DNA from: JBDTNK01 sp039933775
Lineage (GTDB): Bacteria; Chloroflexota; Limnocylindria; QHBO01
Length of the DNA stretch: 17,436 nt
Direction of reading: 5' to 3'
Assembly: GCA_039933775.1 (NCBI GenBank)
Contig: JBDTNK010000040.1
Span: forward strand, 1 to 17,436
In this document: one piece after another, positions 7,610 through 14,666 of the stretch
Layout of the letters: each line of letters begins with the position of its first letter
Numbering within the stretch: position 1 is the first letter of the stretch
Position numbers and translations under genes: made by a program
The notes under the pieces: generated by a model
Database searches by the model: none
What the model was told of the DNA's origin: nothing
The model's input: the letters and a program-made list of their open reading frames with translations, nothing else

Positions 7610-7838
7610 CCTTACGCGATTGCGATAGCCGTCGCGGACCAGCACGTTGCTGAACGGGTCGATCACCGAAGTGGCGACGAACCCCTGGTCTCCTCGCTCC
7701 GTGATCGGGTGGTATTCCGCCGCGCCGATCCAGAGCAGTCGGTCAACCGTCGCCTGCAGGTCGTCGACGTGCCGTACTTGATCGCCCGTGAAGCAGATCC
7801 GCCCAGAAGCTGACCGTCGCGAGCCCTCGCAAGGTCAT
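7610..7838 (-). pseudogene. VOC (glyoxalase/bleomycin-resistance fold) pseudogene with internal deletion
   Basis: From ATG 7838 the frame reads MTLRGLATVSFWADLLHG, a typical VOC start, then hits a stop about 14 codons later. In another frame, from about 7790, it reads VRHVDDLQATVDRLLWIGA and then GFVATSVIDPFSNVLV, a typical VOC C-terminal half. About 50 central residues of the usual 110-130 are missing at the frame switch, and the C-terminal end runs into the tRNA-Arg region without its own stop. Both pieces are clearly one family, so this is a deleted and frame-broken remnant and not two genes. It lies 8 bases after the zincin gene. Confidence 0.7.
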
Positions 7839-7846
7839 GCGTCCCG

Positions 7847-9130
7847 TCAGGCGATGCCCGTTCGGATGTTGTCCCTGATGTATCGGTAGTAGGGGTTCCG
7901 GGGCTCTTCGTCCTCGGACTTCGGTGGATACGCGCTTTGGCGGCCTTCAGGCTTGGGTTTGGTGTTGCCCGCGAACCACTCGTCGACGAGCTTAGCCTGC
8001 TCCTCGGTGCCGAAGGATTCCCAGCTGCGGCCAACCGCAGCATACGCATATGCAGACATGTCGCCGCCCACTGTGCCGGCTGCGGTGAACAGCGCCCGGC
8101 AGTAATACTCGGGAGTGAATGACTCGTTCGCGATCTGCCACGCATGAACGAGCTCATGGATGAACAGCTGCCCCGGGGCGTCCTCCCCAGCGGTTCCTGC
8201 TCTTCCCTTGCCGGTGTAGCCAACTGGGTCTGCGTATCCCTCGCCGACGTTGACGAGGATCACGCCGCCTGGACCTGGCGTTGTGAATGGCCGATTCCCG
8301 ATCCCGAGGAGATTTGTCAGAAGGATGCGACCGTAGGGGACCGTGTCGAGGAAGACCCTATGGGCAAAGGCTCTCTCGTGTTCTTCGAGACGTCGCTGCT
8401 TCACGGCCGCTGCGGTAACAGCCGCGCCAACGAGAAATGCGGGGATCAGCGCTCCCGGCCCGAGGACGAAGGCCGCGCCGCCCGAGACGATCAAGCCGAC
8501 CGTGCCGGGCAAGACCACCTGTTCGAGTTCGAGCTGATCAGCTGCCTCGCCGAGCACGACGAGAGCGGTACCCGCGCTTCCGAATACAGCACCGAAGACG
8601 AGGACCTGCGCAAAGAACGATGCCACGTCGCCGGCCGGACCGAACCAATCCGTGTCGTACTCGAGCTTCCTGTTCAGACTGCCTCGTCGTACACCGGACC
8701 ATACGCTCGCCAGCAGCTTCGATTCACCACTCTGGTCCCATGCAAACTCGCGTGAGCCCGGCTCGTTCGAACCGTGCACCCGGCCGTGAACGGCAAACGC
8801 GACCTGGCCGCTCGCCACGTCCGATGAGTCGGGGACGGGGATGGGGTAGCCGAGCGTCGCGACGATCGAGACGTCAAACGACGGCATGCCGGTTGCGCGT
8901 AAGTGGCCCTTGTAGCGACTGCTGCCGTCGCGCTTCACGGTCAGGGTGTGGTGGCCGCCCAGGGCAACGCCGTCGCCGGTTGGTATCGGCTCATCAAACA
9001 CGACGTCGCTGACGAAGACATCGTTCATCTGGCGCAGTGATGCGGGGCGCGGGACGCCCACTAGATCGCGGCACGCCTCCAAGGACTCCGCTGCGTGACC
9101 GAACGAATGACGAACGCTGAGAGCAGTCAT
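7847..9130 (-). CDS. Putative membrane-embedded zincin metallopeptidase-like protein
   Basis: A 427-residue product with no named family that I can assign. Seen: an N-terminal beta-rich region (about 35-150) with a GHLRATGMPSFD stretch; two or three hydrophobic segments (about 167-193 and 205-242); a charged linker; then RILLTNLLGIGNRPFTTPGP and, at 325-329, HELVH within QLFIHELVHAWQ. This is the HExxH zinc motif, with EEQAKLVDEW near 376-385 as a candidate for the third-ligand helix. The proline/charge-rich tail looks disordered. Similar HExxH-WQ plus EQxAxxVxxW layouts occur in secreted or injected zincin-like proteins, but activity here is inference. ATG 9130 overlaps the upstream gene's stop (ATGA), so the two genes are co-translated. 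Confidence 0.75.
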   Translation of the reverse strand: MTALSVRHSFGHAAESLEACRDLVGVPRPASLRQMNDVFVSDVVFDEPIPTGDGVALGGHHTLTVKRDGSSRYKGHLRATGMPSFDVSIVATLGYPIPVPDSSDVASGQVAFAVHGRVHGSNEPGSREFAWDQSGESKLLASVWSGVRRGSLNRKLEYDTDWFGPAGDVASFFAQVLVFGAVFGSAGTALVVLGEAADQLELEQVVLPGTVGLIVSGGAAFVLGPGALIPAFLVGAAVTAAAVKQRRLEEHERAFAHRVFLDTVPYGRILLTNLLGIGNRPFTTPGPGGVILVNVGEGYADPVGYTGKGRAGTAGEDAPGQLFIHELVHAWQIANESFTPEYYCRALFTAAGTVGGDMSAYAYAAVGRSWESFGTEEQAKLVDEWFAGNTKPKPEGRQSAYPPKSEDEEPRNPYYRYIRDNIRTGIA

Positions 9131-9849
9131 TGCAGGGTGACCAGGATCGGTATGAGGCCTTGACCTTCCTGGATCGGAAGCAGCGCCTTCCCGATGACGG
9201 CTCCAAACGCCTGGGTTGCGTCCGTTGCCTTCATGGCGTGGCCGGAGGTGGCTGAGCTCGTGAGCAGATCGCCCGCCTCCACAGGGGCGTAGTCGGCGTC
9301 GACCATGCAGTAGACCTTACCGAGCAATGCGATGGGCAGGCGACTGCGAGCGTCGGGCTCCGAAACCGCCCGTCTGTCGAGCACGATGCCCGGGCGGAAC
9401 GAACCAGCGCCTGAAACGACTCCGGCGACCCGCTTGTCGTAGGCGATACAGCTGGGGCGCAGCGAGCCAGCATCGTCGAGCACCATGACAGTGCCTGGCA
9501 TGACCTCATCGGTCGCGACGACATCGAAGTCCTCGGCGCAGTCGGCATTGGAAAGCCGGATGTCGCCGGTGACCTCGACATCACCGATGAAGTGGCCGGC
9601 GAGCTTGCCACCTTCGCCAAAGACCCCAATCCCCTCCATGCTCCGACCGGCAATTCCGTAGCCTCCGCCGGTGTTGTCACCGTACACACCGCTGGCGCCG
9701 TCAGCTGCGCTCGTGCCGTGGACACCATTGCTTCGCGTGCTGCTGCCCTCCACCCCCGGCACGTCGAAGCCGCCGCCAGTGACCGTGTGCATGTCTCCGG
9801 GCATCGTCTGCTTCAGAGGAGGATCACCCTCGCGTGATGGGCCTGTCAT
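9127..9849 (-). CDS. Tail-fibre/tailspike-like protein with C-terminal peptidase-G2-like domain (hypothetical)
   Basis: 240 residues, no signal peptide visible. Seen: a glycine-rich repetitive region (about 25-95) with recurring GVxG and GYGIAG units, ending GKLAGHFIGDVEVTGDIRLS, as in beta-helical phage fibre stems. From about residue 100 there is a compact domain containing NADCAEDFDV, GTVMVLDDAGSLRPS, VAGVVSGAG, LLGKVYCMVDADYAPVEAGD and AFGAVIGKALLPI. This resembles C-terminal domains of the peptidase-G2/intramolecular-chaperone type found on tailspikes and on stand-alone bacterial proteins. The assignment is by pattern only. Start ATG 9849 has a good AAGGGAG ribosome binding site. It is the first gene of a pair with the zincin. 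Confidence 0.7.
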   Translation of the reverse strand: MTGPSREGDPPLKQTMPGDMHTVTGGGFDVPGVEGSSTRSNGVHGTSAADGASGVYGDNTGGGYGIAGRSMEGIGVFGEGGKLAGHFIGDVEVTGDIRLSNADCAEDFDVVATDEVMPGTVMVLDDAGSLRPSCIAYDKRVAGVVSGAGSFRPGIVLDRRAVSEPDARSRLPIALLGKVYCMVDADYAPVEAGDLLTSSATSGHAMKATDATQAFGAVIGKALLPIQEGQGLIPILVTLQ

Positions 9850-10131
9850 GTCGTCTCCCTTTCACTCGGTAGGTCCCGCGCCGCGCCACAGCGCTGGCAG
9901 AACCGTCCGACCCGATTGGATTGCCCGATGATCGGGCTGCGGCCATGACGAAAACCAGAAACGCAAGCTGGCGCGGCCAAGTGTCACCGGTCACCGTATT
10001 CCTCTCGCCGATCGCAATCAATCGCCCATTCGTTTCGTCATGCTGACGCGGCACGTTTACAACGGGATGATCAATCGCCGGCCAACCGTCGTCGTCCAGG
10101 TGCGCGTCACGAGGCGGCTGTGATGTGATGC

Positions 10132-10475
10132 TCAGGCCATTCCGAGTAGGTCCAGAAATCGACCGTATCCCACTCGCTCAAACGAGACGATCGTCCCGGC
10201 CTGATTCCCTTCGGCGAGCTCCGCATCGTGCCGATTGGGGATCCTGCGGACGCACGACCTTCACTTCAACGCCGTCGATGACCCATAACGTTTAGCCAGT
10301 AGCGCAGGTGGAGCTCGAGAGCTGTCCGAACAACCGCGAAGGCCGCCGGATACAAGCGCATGCCTTCGAGCTTCATGGCGGTGCGAAACTGAACGCCTAG
10401 CAGAGACGACCGCTCCAGCCAATCCAGGTGCCACGAGTGCGCGCCACTGCATCGGGCCGCATGCATGCAGCTCAT
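10132..10475 (-). pseudogene. Decayed, frameshifted gene remnant
   Basis: Reading down the minus strand, one frame (10475-10266) has a protein-like helical stretch, FRTAMKLEGMRLYPAAFAVV, followed by RTALELHLRYWLNVMG. The reading then continues in a second frame (about 10291-10240) as LWVIDGVEVKVVRPQDP. A third frame (about 10225-10132) gives AELAEGNQAGTIVSFERVGY and a TGA stop. Each piece looks like real protein but none is complete. The last two pieces weakly recall the C-terminal end of archaeal-type glutamyl/glutaminyl-tRNA synthetases (IVQFER-like motif). That is a tentative resemblance, and the pieces may come from two different genes. Confidence 0.3.
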
Positions 10476-10485
10476 GCCTAAGTCG

Positions 10486-10505
10486 TGATGCCTGTCGAGG
10501 CATCA
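10486..10505. repeat. Perfect inverted repeat upstream of the PPC-domain gene
   Basis: TGATGCC, a 6-base spacer (TGTCGA), then GGCATCA, 45 bases before the downstream start codon. No T-run follows on either strand, so it is not a standard terminator. It could be an operator. Its position upstream of the PPC gene is the only functional hint. Confidence 0.35.
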
Positions 10506-10549
10506 TTGGGGCAGCTCTGCCTCGAATGCATCGAAAGGAACCGCATCCC

Positions 10550-10984
10550 ATGTCCGCACCAACCCGCTTCTGGCACGCCCAGCCCGGCCGTACCTTCATC
10601 GGCCGCCTGGCGACCGGCAGCGACCTCGTCGAGGAGATCGAGCGCACCTGCGCCGAGCAGGGCATCCAGGCTGGTGAGGTGAGCCTGGTGGGCGCGGTGC
10701 AGCACGCCGCGTTTGCGTTCTATCGCCAGGACGAGCAGCGCTACGAGGAGCTCTCCTCGGACCGCCATCGCGAGCTGGCAGGATTCGTGGGCAACGTCTC
10801 GATGCGCGAGGGCCAGCCATTTCTGCATGCCCACTGCACGCTCGCCGACGAAGCCGGCGCCACGGTCAGCGGCCACCTGCTGCACGGCACGAAGGTCTGG
10901 GTCGCCGAAATTATCATCCACGAATGGACCGATCTCTCCCTGGTCCGCGTCCACGACGAGACCACCGGCCTGGCGCTCTGGTAA
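10550..10984 (+). CDS. PPC/DUF296 domain protein (plants-and-prokaryotes-conserved domain)
   Basis: 144 residues from ATG 10550, chosen over ATG 10526 because AAAGGAA (10534-10540) lies 9 bases before it and the family starts near this point. Seen: ATGSDLVEEIERTCAEQGIQ, then GEVSLVGAVQHAAFAFY, the HAHCTLAD histidine cluster and GATVSGHLLHGTKVWVAEII, all typical of the single-domain bacterial PPC fold. Bacterial members form trimers with a metal-binding histidine cluster; their role is unclear and some are annotated as DNA-binding by analogy with plant AT-hook proteins. It stands alone between an accessory region and the envelope block. Confidence 0.88.
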   Translation: MSAPTRFWHAQPGRTFIGRLATGSDLVEEIERTCAEQGIQAGEVSLVGAVQHAAFAFYRQDEQRYEELSSDRHRELAGFVGNVSMREGQPFLHAHCTLADEAGATVSGHLLHGTKVWVAEIIIHEWTDLSLVRVHDETTGLALW

Positions 10985-11190
10985 AGCCGGAGTGTCACGC
11001 GGGAGTCTGAGCACTACTACGTCAGATGCACAAGCCATGAACGTTGGACGCGATACCCGGGCCGAATTGGGCCACGTTCCTATCAACTGCGGCGACAGGC
11101 GACTCAAATGATCGACTGTGGCAGCGGAACCAGCCGCTAGCGATCACCACGCGTACATCTGATAGGAACTGACAACATTGGCGGTCCCGC

Positions 11191-11724
11191 CTATGGCAGC
11201 TCTGCCAGGACCGCCGGGACGTTCCGCTCGTCCAGGATCTGCAGCACGTAGATGGTCCCGCCAATGGGATAGGCGTAAAACGTGAACCCCTCGGGGTTCT
11301 CCGGCGTGCTCAGTGTGACCGCCATCACCTGCTTGGTGCCCACGATGACGGACTCCGGCTCGGAATAGTCCCATTCTGCTGGTGCGCCATCGCCCAACCG
11401 TGTGAGGTAATCACGGGCAACGGAGCCTGCGTCCATGGCGGGCTGCGCATACGCGAAGACCTGGATCCCCTCGCCCGCTGCCTCTGCGGCATGGCCCTCC
11501 TCGAACGCGCCGGCGTGCGCCTCGACCGCATCGCTCAGCGGTTCCGGACCGAACCTGACCAGGTCGGCGGCGCTGAGTGTGGAGACCCGCAGCACCACGT
11601 CGCCGACGCTCGACGGCAGGGTAGCCGCCAGCGCGGCAGCGTCGACAGGCGTCTGCGTTCCGCCGCACGCGACCAGCAGGAGCAGGCCGAGTGGTGCCGT
11701 CAACCGATGACCGGGCCAGATCAC
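11191..11724 (-). CDS. Small lipoprotein, function unknown
   Basis: 177 residues. Seen: an N-terminal hydrophobic signal with lipobox LLVAC (Cys20) followed by GG, so it is probably a lipid-anchored extracytoplasmic protein. The mature part is a mixed alpha/beta domain with no named family I recognise; its C-terminal section (VIVGTKQVMAVTLS, FTFYAYPIGGTIYVLQILD) looks like a beta-sheet. It starts with GTG 11724, overlapping the nagZ stop as GTGA, which indicates tight coupling to nagZ. About 206 bases without a gene follow towards the PPC gene. Confidence 0.78.
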   Translation of the reverse strand: MIWPGHRLTAPLGLLLLVACGGTQTPVDAAALAATLPSSVGDVVLRVSTLSAADLVRFGPEPLSDAVEAHAGAFEEGHAAEAAGEGIQVFAYAQPAMDAGSVARDYLTRLGDGAPAEWDYSEPESVIVGTKQVMAVTLSTPENPEGFTFYAYPIGGTIYVLQILDERNVPAVLAELP

Positions 11725-12947
11725 CCCTTGAACGCCGCGATCCGCGCGGCGCTCTTCGCGATCCGCTCGGCGCTGATCGCCCCGTCGCGCACGAAGCCCT
11801 CGATGAGGTCGATCGTGCGCGCCACGATGCCCTCCTCGTAGATCTGCTGGTTCGCGATCGTCAGGATGTCGATCCCCGCATCGATCGCCAGCCGCACCGC
11901 CTCCTCGTAGCCATACGCGTCGCGGATCGCGCCCATCTGCATGTCGTCGCTGATCACGACCCCGTCCCAGCCCAGCTGCTCACGCAGAATGCCGGTCACC
12001 GTCGCCTTCGAGAGCGTCGCCGGATGCTCGGGGTCCAGGTTGGCATTGAAGACGTGCGCGGTGAGGACGGCATCGGTGATCCCGTCGGCGACCAAGGTGC
12101 CGAAGGGCGCAAGCTCGACATCGGTCCAGACATCGGTCACATCCACCACTCCGGCGTGGGTGTCCGCGCTGGCGCTGCCCTGGCCGGGGAAGTGCTTGAT
12201 CGCTGTCTTGACCCCAATGGCCCGATGTCCGGCCACGAACGCCTCCGCCTGCACGCTCACCAGCGCGGGATCCGCGCCATAGCTTCTGCCGATGGCACCG
12301 ATGATCGGGTTCGCCGGATTGATGTCCAGGTCGACGACCGGCGCCAGGTTGAGCCCGATGCCGACGCCGGACAGCGTCTGGGCGATCGCACGCCCGGCCG
12401 CCTCGGTCTGGCTCGGATCACCGATGGCGCCGAGCTCCGCCTCCGACTGCGTCGGCGGGAAGCCGTGCGACGGGCCGAGGCGCGCCACCTGGCCGCCCTC
12501 TTGGTCGATCGCCACGATCAATGGGCCACGGCTCGCCTCGCGGAGCGCGGCAACGAGGGCGGTCAGCTGCTCGGGCGAGACGACGTTGCGGAGCGTCGAG
12601 CCGGTCGGCGTGTCGAAGTCGAAGAGCAGGACGCCACCGAGCCCTAGGTCGCGGATGTCGGCGATCGTCGACGCCGCCTCCTCGGCGGTCGTGCCGCGAA
12701 ACCCGACGAGCAGCATCTGGGCGATCTGCGCGCGGAGGTCGGGCGCCGGCGCGGGGGTGGGGGAGTGGCTCGGCGACGGGCTCGGCGAGGTTGTGCGCGG
12801 CGTCGAGGTCGGTGCCGGTTTTGGCGACGGGACAGGCGATCCGGATGGCCGGCCGATGCCGCACGCGGCCAGGATCGCCGCCACGACGCCGCTGCCAGCC
12901 ACCACCAGGAACCGCCGGCGGGTCAGCCGCGCGCGCGGGTCCAACAA
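11721..12947 (-). CDS. nagZ: Beta-N-acetylhexosaminidase, GH3 family (NagZ-like), Tat-exported lipoprotein
   Basis: Glycosidase releasing N-acetylglucosamine from peptidoglycan or related glycans. 408 residues. Seen: twin-arginine signal TRRRFLVVAGSG (residues 9-20) with lipobox ILAAC (Cys29); a Pro/Ser/Thr-rich linker (about 33-68); then the GH3 TIM barrel with AIDQEGGQVARLGPSHGFPP (about 147-165), GIGLNLAPVVDLDINPANP, KHFPGQGSASADTHAG (251-266, carrying the Asp-Thr-His of the NagZ His/Asp acid-base dyad; the usual KHFPGHG has Gln here) and VISDDMQMGAI (332-341) with the nucleophile aspartate. The start is uncertain: TTG 12947 is the first possible codon after an in-frame stop. The lipoprotein gene is coupled downstream. 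Confidence 0.93.
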   Translation of the reverse strand: MLDPRARLTRRRFLVVAGSGVVAAILAACGIGRPSGSPVPSPKPAPTSTPRTTSPSPSPSHSPTPAPAPDLRAQIAQMLLVGFRGTTAEEAASTIADIRDLGLGGVLLFDFDTPTGSTLRNVVSPEQLTALVAALREASRGPLIVAIDQEGGQVARLGPSHGFPPTQSEAELGAIGDPSQTEAAGRAIAQTLSGVGIGLNLAPVVDLDINPANPIIGAIGRSYGADPALVSVQAEAFVAGHRAIGVKTAIKHFPGQGSASADTHAGVVDVTDVWTDVELAPFGTLVADGITDAVLTAHVFNANLDPEHPATLSKATVTGILREQLGWDGVVISDDMQMGAIRDAYGYEEAVRLAIDAGIDILTIANQQIYEEGIVARTIDLIEGFVRDGAISAERIAKSAARIAAFKG

Positions 12948-12968
12948 CCTACCGCCGGCTGCGGTGGC

Positions 12969-13079
12969 TCATTGGTCGGTGCGCGAGTGCCGGATCGCCA
13001 GCCGCAGCGCAAGGTACACGACGCCGCCCACGATGAGCAGCGGGAGCACCAGGTACCCGATCAGGATGAGCCAGTCCAT
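12969..13079 (-). CDS. 36-residue single-pass membrane peptide
   Basis: Small open frame between the 13116-13385 gene and nagZ. From ATG 13079 it encodes one long hydrophobic helix starting MDWLILIGYLVLPLLIVGG, followed by a basic-polar tail RLAIRHSRTDQ, so it is probably inserted with the tail in the cytosol (positive-inside rule). The stop is at 12969, 21 bases before the nagZ start. A possible GAGGAT ribosome binding site lies rather far upstream. Support is hydrophobicity, operon position and the clean ATG-to-stop frame; there is no family match. Confidence 0.5.
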   Translation of the reverse strand: MDWLILIGYLVLPLLIVGGVVYLALRLAIRHSRTDQ

Positions 13080-13115
13080 CGGTCTATTCTGATCCTCGTG
13101 CGCCAAGGGCGCAGC

Positions 13116-13385
13116 TCAGGTTGGCAGGATCGAGACGCGCGTGACCTGCGTCGTGCGCAGATCGCCTAGGAAGAGGCGCTCGCTCGGCACGACCAATGGC
13201 ATCCGTGGCTCCCAGCCACTTCGGTTGCCGGCTCGACCCGGTCGCGCGCCCGGGATGCGGCGCCAGTGCACGCCGGCATCTGTCTCCGACAGGAGGTAGG
13301 CCGATCCCGAGGCGGTGTTCACCAACACGATCAGGCTCACATCGTTCCTTCTCACCGGGGCGTGGTTGTCCATCGTGCTGCCCAT
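13116..13385 (-). CDS. Hypothetical protein of up to 89 residues
   Basis: No recognised family. Seen: VSLIVLVNTASGSAYLLSET near the N-terminus and DAGVHWRRIPGARPG following, then LVVPSERLFLGDLRTTQVTR near the end, suggesting a small beta-rich soluble domain. High third-position GC in frame supports coding. The start could be ATG 13385 or ATG 13373; neither has a strong ribosome binding site. After its stop, a hairpin TGCGCC-AAG-GGCGCA (13099-13113) precedes the small membrane peptide. The upstream region carries the two inverted repeats at 13418-13486. Confidence 0.5.
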   Translation of the reverse strand: MGSTMDNHAPVRRNDVSLIVLVNTASGSAYLLSETDAGVHWRRIPGARPGRAGNRSGWEPRMPLVVPSERLFLGDLRTTQVTRVSILPT

Positions 13386-13417
13386 GTCTGGCTCACGTCA
13401 AGACCGTACGCCGATGG

Positions 13418-13486
13418 TGCCAGTCCCACTGGCCGATCGACCAACGAGCTGAGCTCCCTTTGTCACGCTGCCAGTCTCGCTGGCCG
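13418..13486. repeat. Two similar inverted repeats in tandem, 51 bases apart
   Basis: 18-base units at 13418-13435 and 13469-13486 match at 16 of 18 positions. Each is itself palindromic: the first has GCCAGT-CCC-ACTGGC, the second GCCAG-TCTCG-CTGGC. They lie upstream of the 13385 start on the minus strand and downstream of the BON gene. The 207-base gap otherwise shows nothing I recognise. Confidence 0.4.
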
Positions 13487-13592
13487 CACGGCGCAGGGAC
13501 CGCTCGGATCCGCGGTTCGTTCGGCAATCGGCCAGCCACGGTGGCATCCGGCAGCGCGCACGAACTCGCGCGCACCCGGTACCCGGCTGCAT

Positions 13593-14057
13593 TCACATGC
13601 CGGCGATGCGCGTCTCGTCCACGACCTCGTCGACCCCCGGCACGTCGCCGGCGATCCCGGCGATCTCGTCGCCCACCTCGACCGACTCGACCTCGCCACG
13701 CAGCGTCACCGTGCGGCCCGAGACTGCCACCTCGATGCGGTCGCCGGCGAGCACGTCCGAGTCGCGCAACTCGGCGAGCACGTCCGCCAGCAGCGCGTCT
13801 CCCTGCGGAAGCTCACCGGTGGGGGCGCTGATCGTGTCGTCGGCCGCTAGCTCGCCCGCGTCGTCGAGCGGTGTGCCGGCCACGTCGGATGCGGCCTCGC
13901 CGGCGCGGCGCGGGGCAATGACGCGGTCCGTCGGCGGCGTATACGGCACGCCCTCCTCGGTGGCGATCATGGGATCGTCACTCACCCCGGCCGCCGGCGC
14001 ATCGGCCAGGTCGCCCGAGTCTTCGGATGGCAGCGGCAAGCGGTCGCGATCGCTCAT
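13593..14057 (-). CDS. BON domain protein
   Basis: 154 residues. The first ~85 residues are acidic and Pro/Ala-rich and probably disordered. A single BON domain follows (about 88-150), seen as LLADVLAELRDSDVLAGDRI, then VAVSGRTVTLRGEVESVEVG and IAGDVPGVDEVVDETRI. BON domains are small phospholipid- or surface-associated folds often found in osmotic-shock, envelope or stress proteins. No signal peptide is visible. ATG 14057 overlaps the upstream universal-stress gene's stop as ATGA, so the two are translationally coupled and probably act together in a stress response (inference). Confidence 0.88.
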   Translation of the reverse strand: MSDRDRLPLPSEDSGDLADAPAAGVSDDPMIATEEGVPYTPPTDRVIAPRRAGEAASDVAGTPLDDAGELAADDTISAPTGELPQGDALLADVLAELRDSDVLAGDRIEVAVSGRTVTLRGEVESVEVGDEIAGIAGDVPGVDEVVDETRIAGM

Positions 14058-14614
14058 GAGGTCTCCTCTTCGTGGTGGGCGGGCTCGATCGTCCCGGAAC
14101 GGTCGACGAGCAGGACGCTGATGTCGCGCGCCCGGTCCGCCTTCTCAGCGCTTCCGGTGTCGCGGCCCAGGAGGTGACCGATCGGGCCGGCCTTGTCCAG
14201 CGCGTCGCGCGGCAGCAGCACCGCCGACGCGTCGTGGTCGCGCGCGTAGTCGACCATCGCCTGCACCCCGGCCTCTTCGGGCAGCCCGGCGCCCGCCTCC
14301 ACGCCCGAGCGCGTCGCCTCGAGCACCTGCGCCGCGAGCCACTCTCGACCGAGGAGCTCGAGATCGGCAACGCTCAGCGGATCTCCGTATTCGGCACGCT
14401 CCCGTTCCGAGCTCCACTCGTTGGGCAGCGGATTCGAGAGCGGCGAGAACATGTCGAGCGGATAGAGGATCAGTCGCGCTCCGTCACGGCGGGCGGCCTC
14501 GAGCGCCGCGCGACGGACGTAGTCGTGCCGTCCCTCCTCATCGGTATAGGCGACGATCGTCCCCACATCGCGCAGCGCGTCCGTGGCCGGGGCGGTATCG
14601 GTATCGGTCTTCAC
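14054..14614 (-). CDS. Universal-stress-protein-like protein
   Basis: 186 residues from GTG 14614, chosen because AGGAGG sits 8 bases upstream. The longer open frame upstream overlaps the mannosyltransferase gene and looks non-coding. Seen: VGTIVAYTDEEGRHDYVRRA at the N-terminus and AALEAARRDGARLILYPLD after it, then VQAMVDYARDHDASAVLLPR and ARDISVLLVDR near the C-terminus. This is the alternating beta-alpha layout of UspA folds. The typical Gx2Gx9G(S/T) ATP-binding loop is not clear, so it may be a non-ATP-binding member. It lies 52 bases after the mannosyltransferase gene and is coupled to the BON gene. Confidence 0.75.
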   Translation of the reverse strand: MKTDTDTAPATDALRDVGTIVAYTDEEGRHDYVRRAALEAARRDGARLILYPLDMFSPLSNPLPNEWSSERERAEYGDPLSVADLELLGREWLAAQVLEATRSGVEAGAGLPEEAGVQAMVDYARDHDASAVLLPRDALDKAGPIGHLLGRDTGSAEKADRARDISVLLVDRSGTIEPAHHEEETS

Positions 14615-14666
14615 GTGCTCGTCCTCCTGCCGCGTGCCTACCGCAGGAATGGGACCGCAACGTGCG

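Larger units (their letters stand above)
9850..10549. other. 700-base stretch without an intact gene
   Basis: Holds the upstream region of the tail-like gene (minus strand), a decayed reading frame at about 10132-10475 and an inverted repeat at 10486-10505. A weak minus-strand promoter candidate (TTGATT, 17 bases, TACGGT) lies at about 9980-10020. Several short open frames occur, but none has coding-like composition or recognisable homology. Confidence 0.5.

Noticed and set aside
7663..8223. Minus-strand frame overlapping the zincin and the VOC remnant
   Set aside because: Composition is Ser/Arg-rich without a domain; the VOC remnant is recognisable in other frames.
10985..11190. Possible small gene or IS remnant
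   Set aside because: No frame with protein-like content, no terminal inverted repeats and no ribosome binding site seen.
11691..12647. Plus-strand open frame opposite nagZ
   Set aside because: His/Arg/Asp-rich shadow of the NagZ coding sequence.
13099..13113. Hairpin TGCGCC-AAG-GGCGCA as a terminator
   Set aside because: No T-run on the minus strand after the stem; kept only as a remark.
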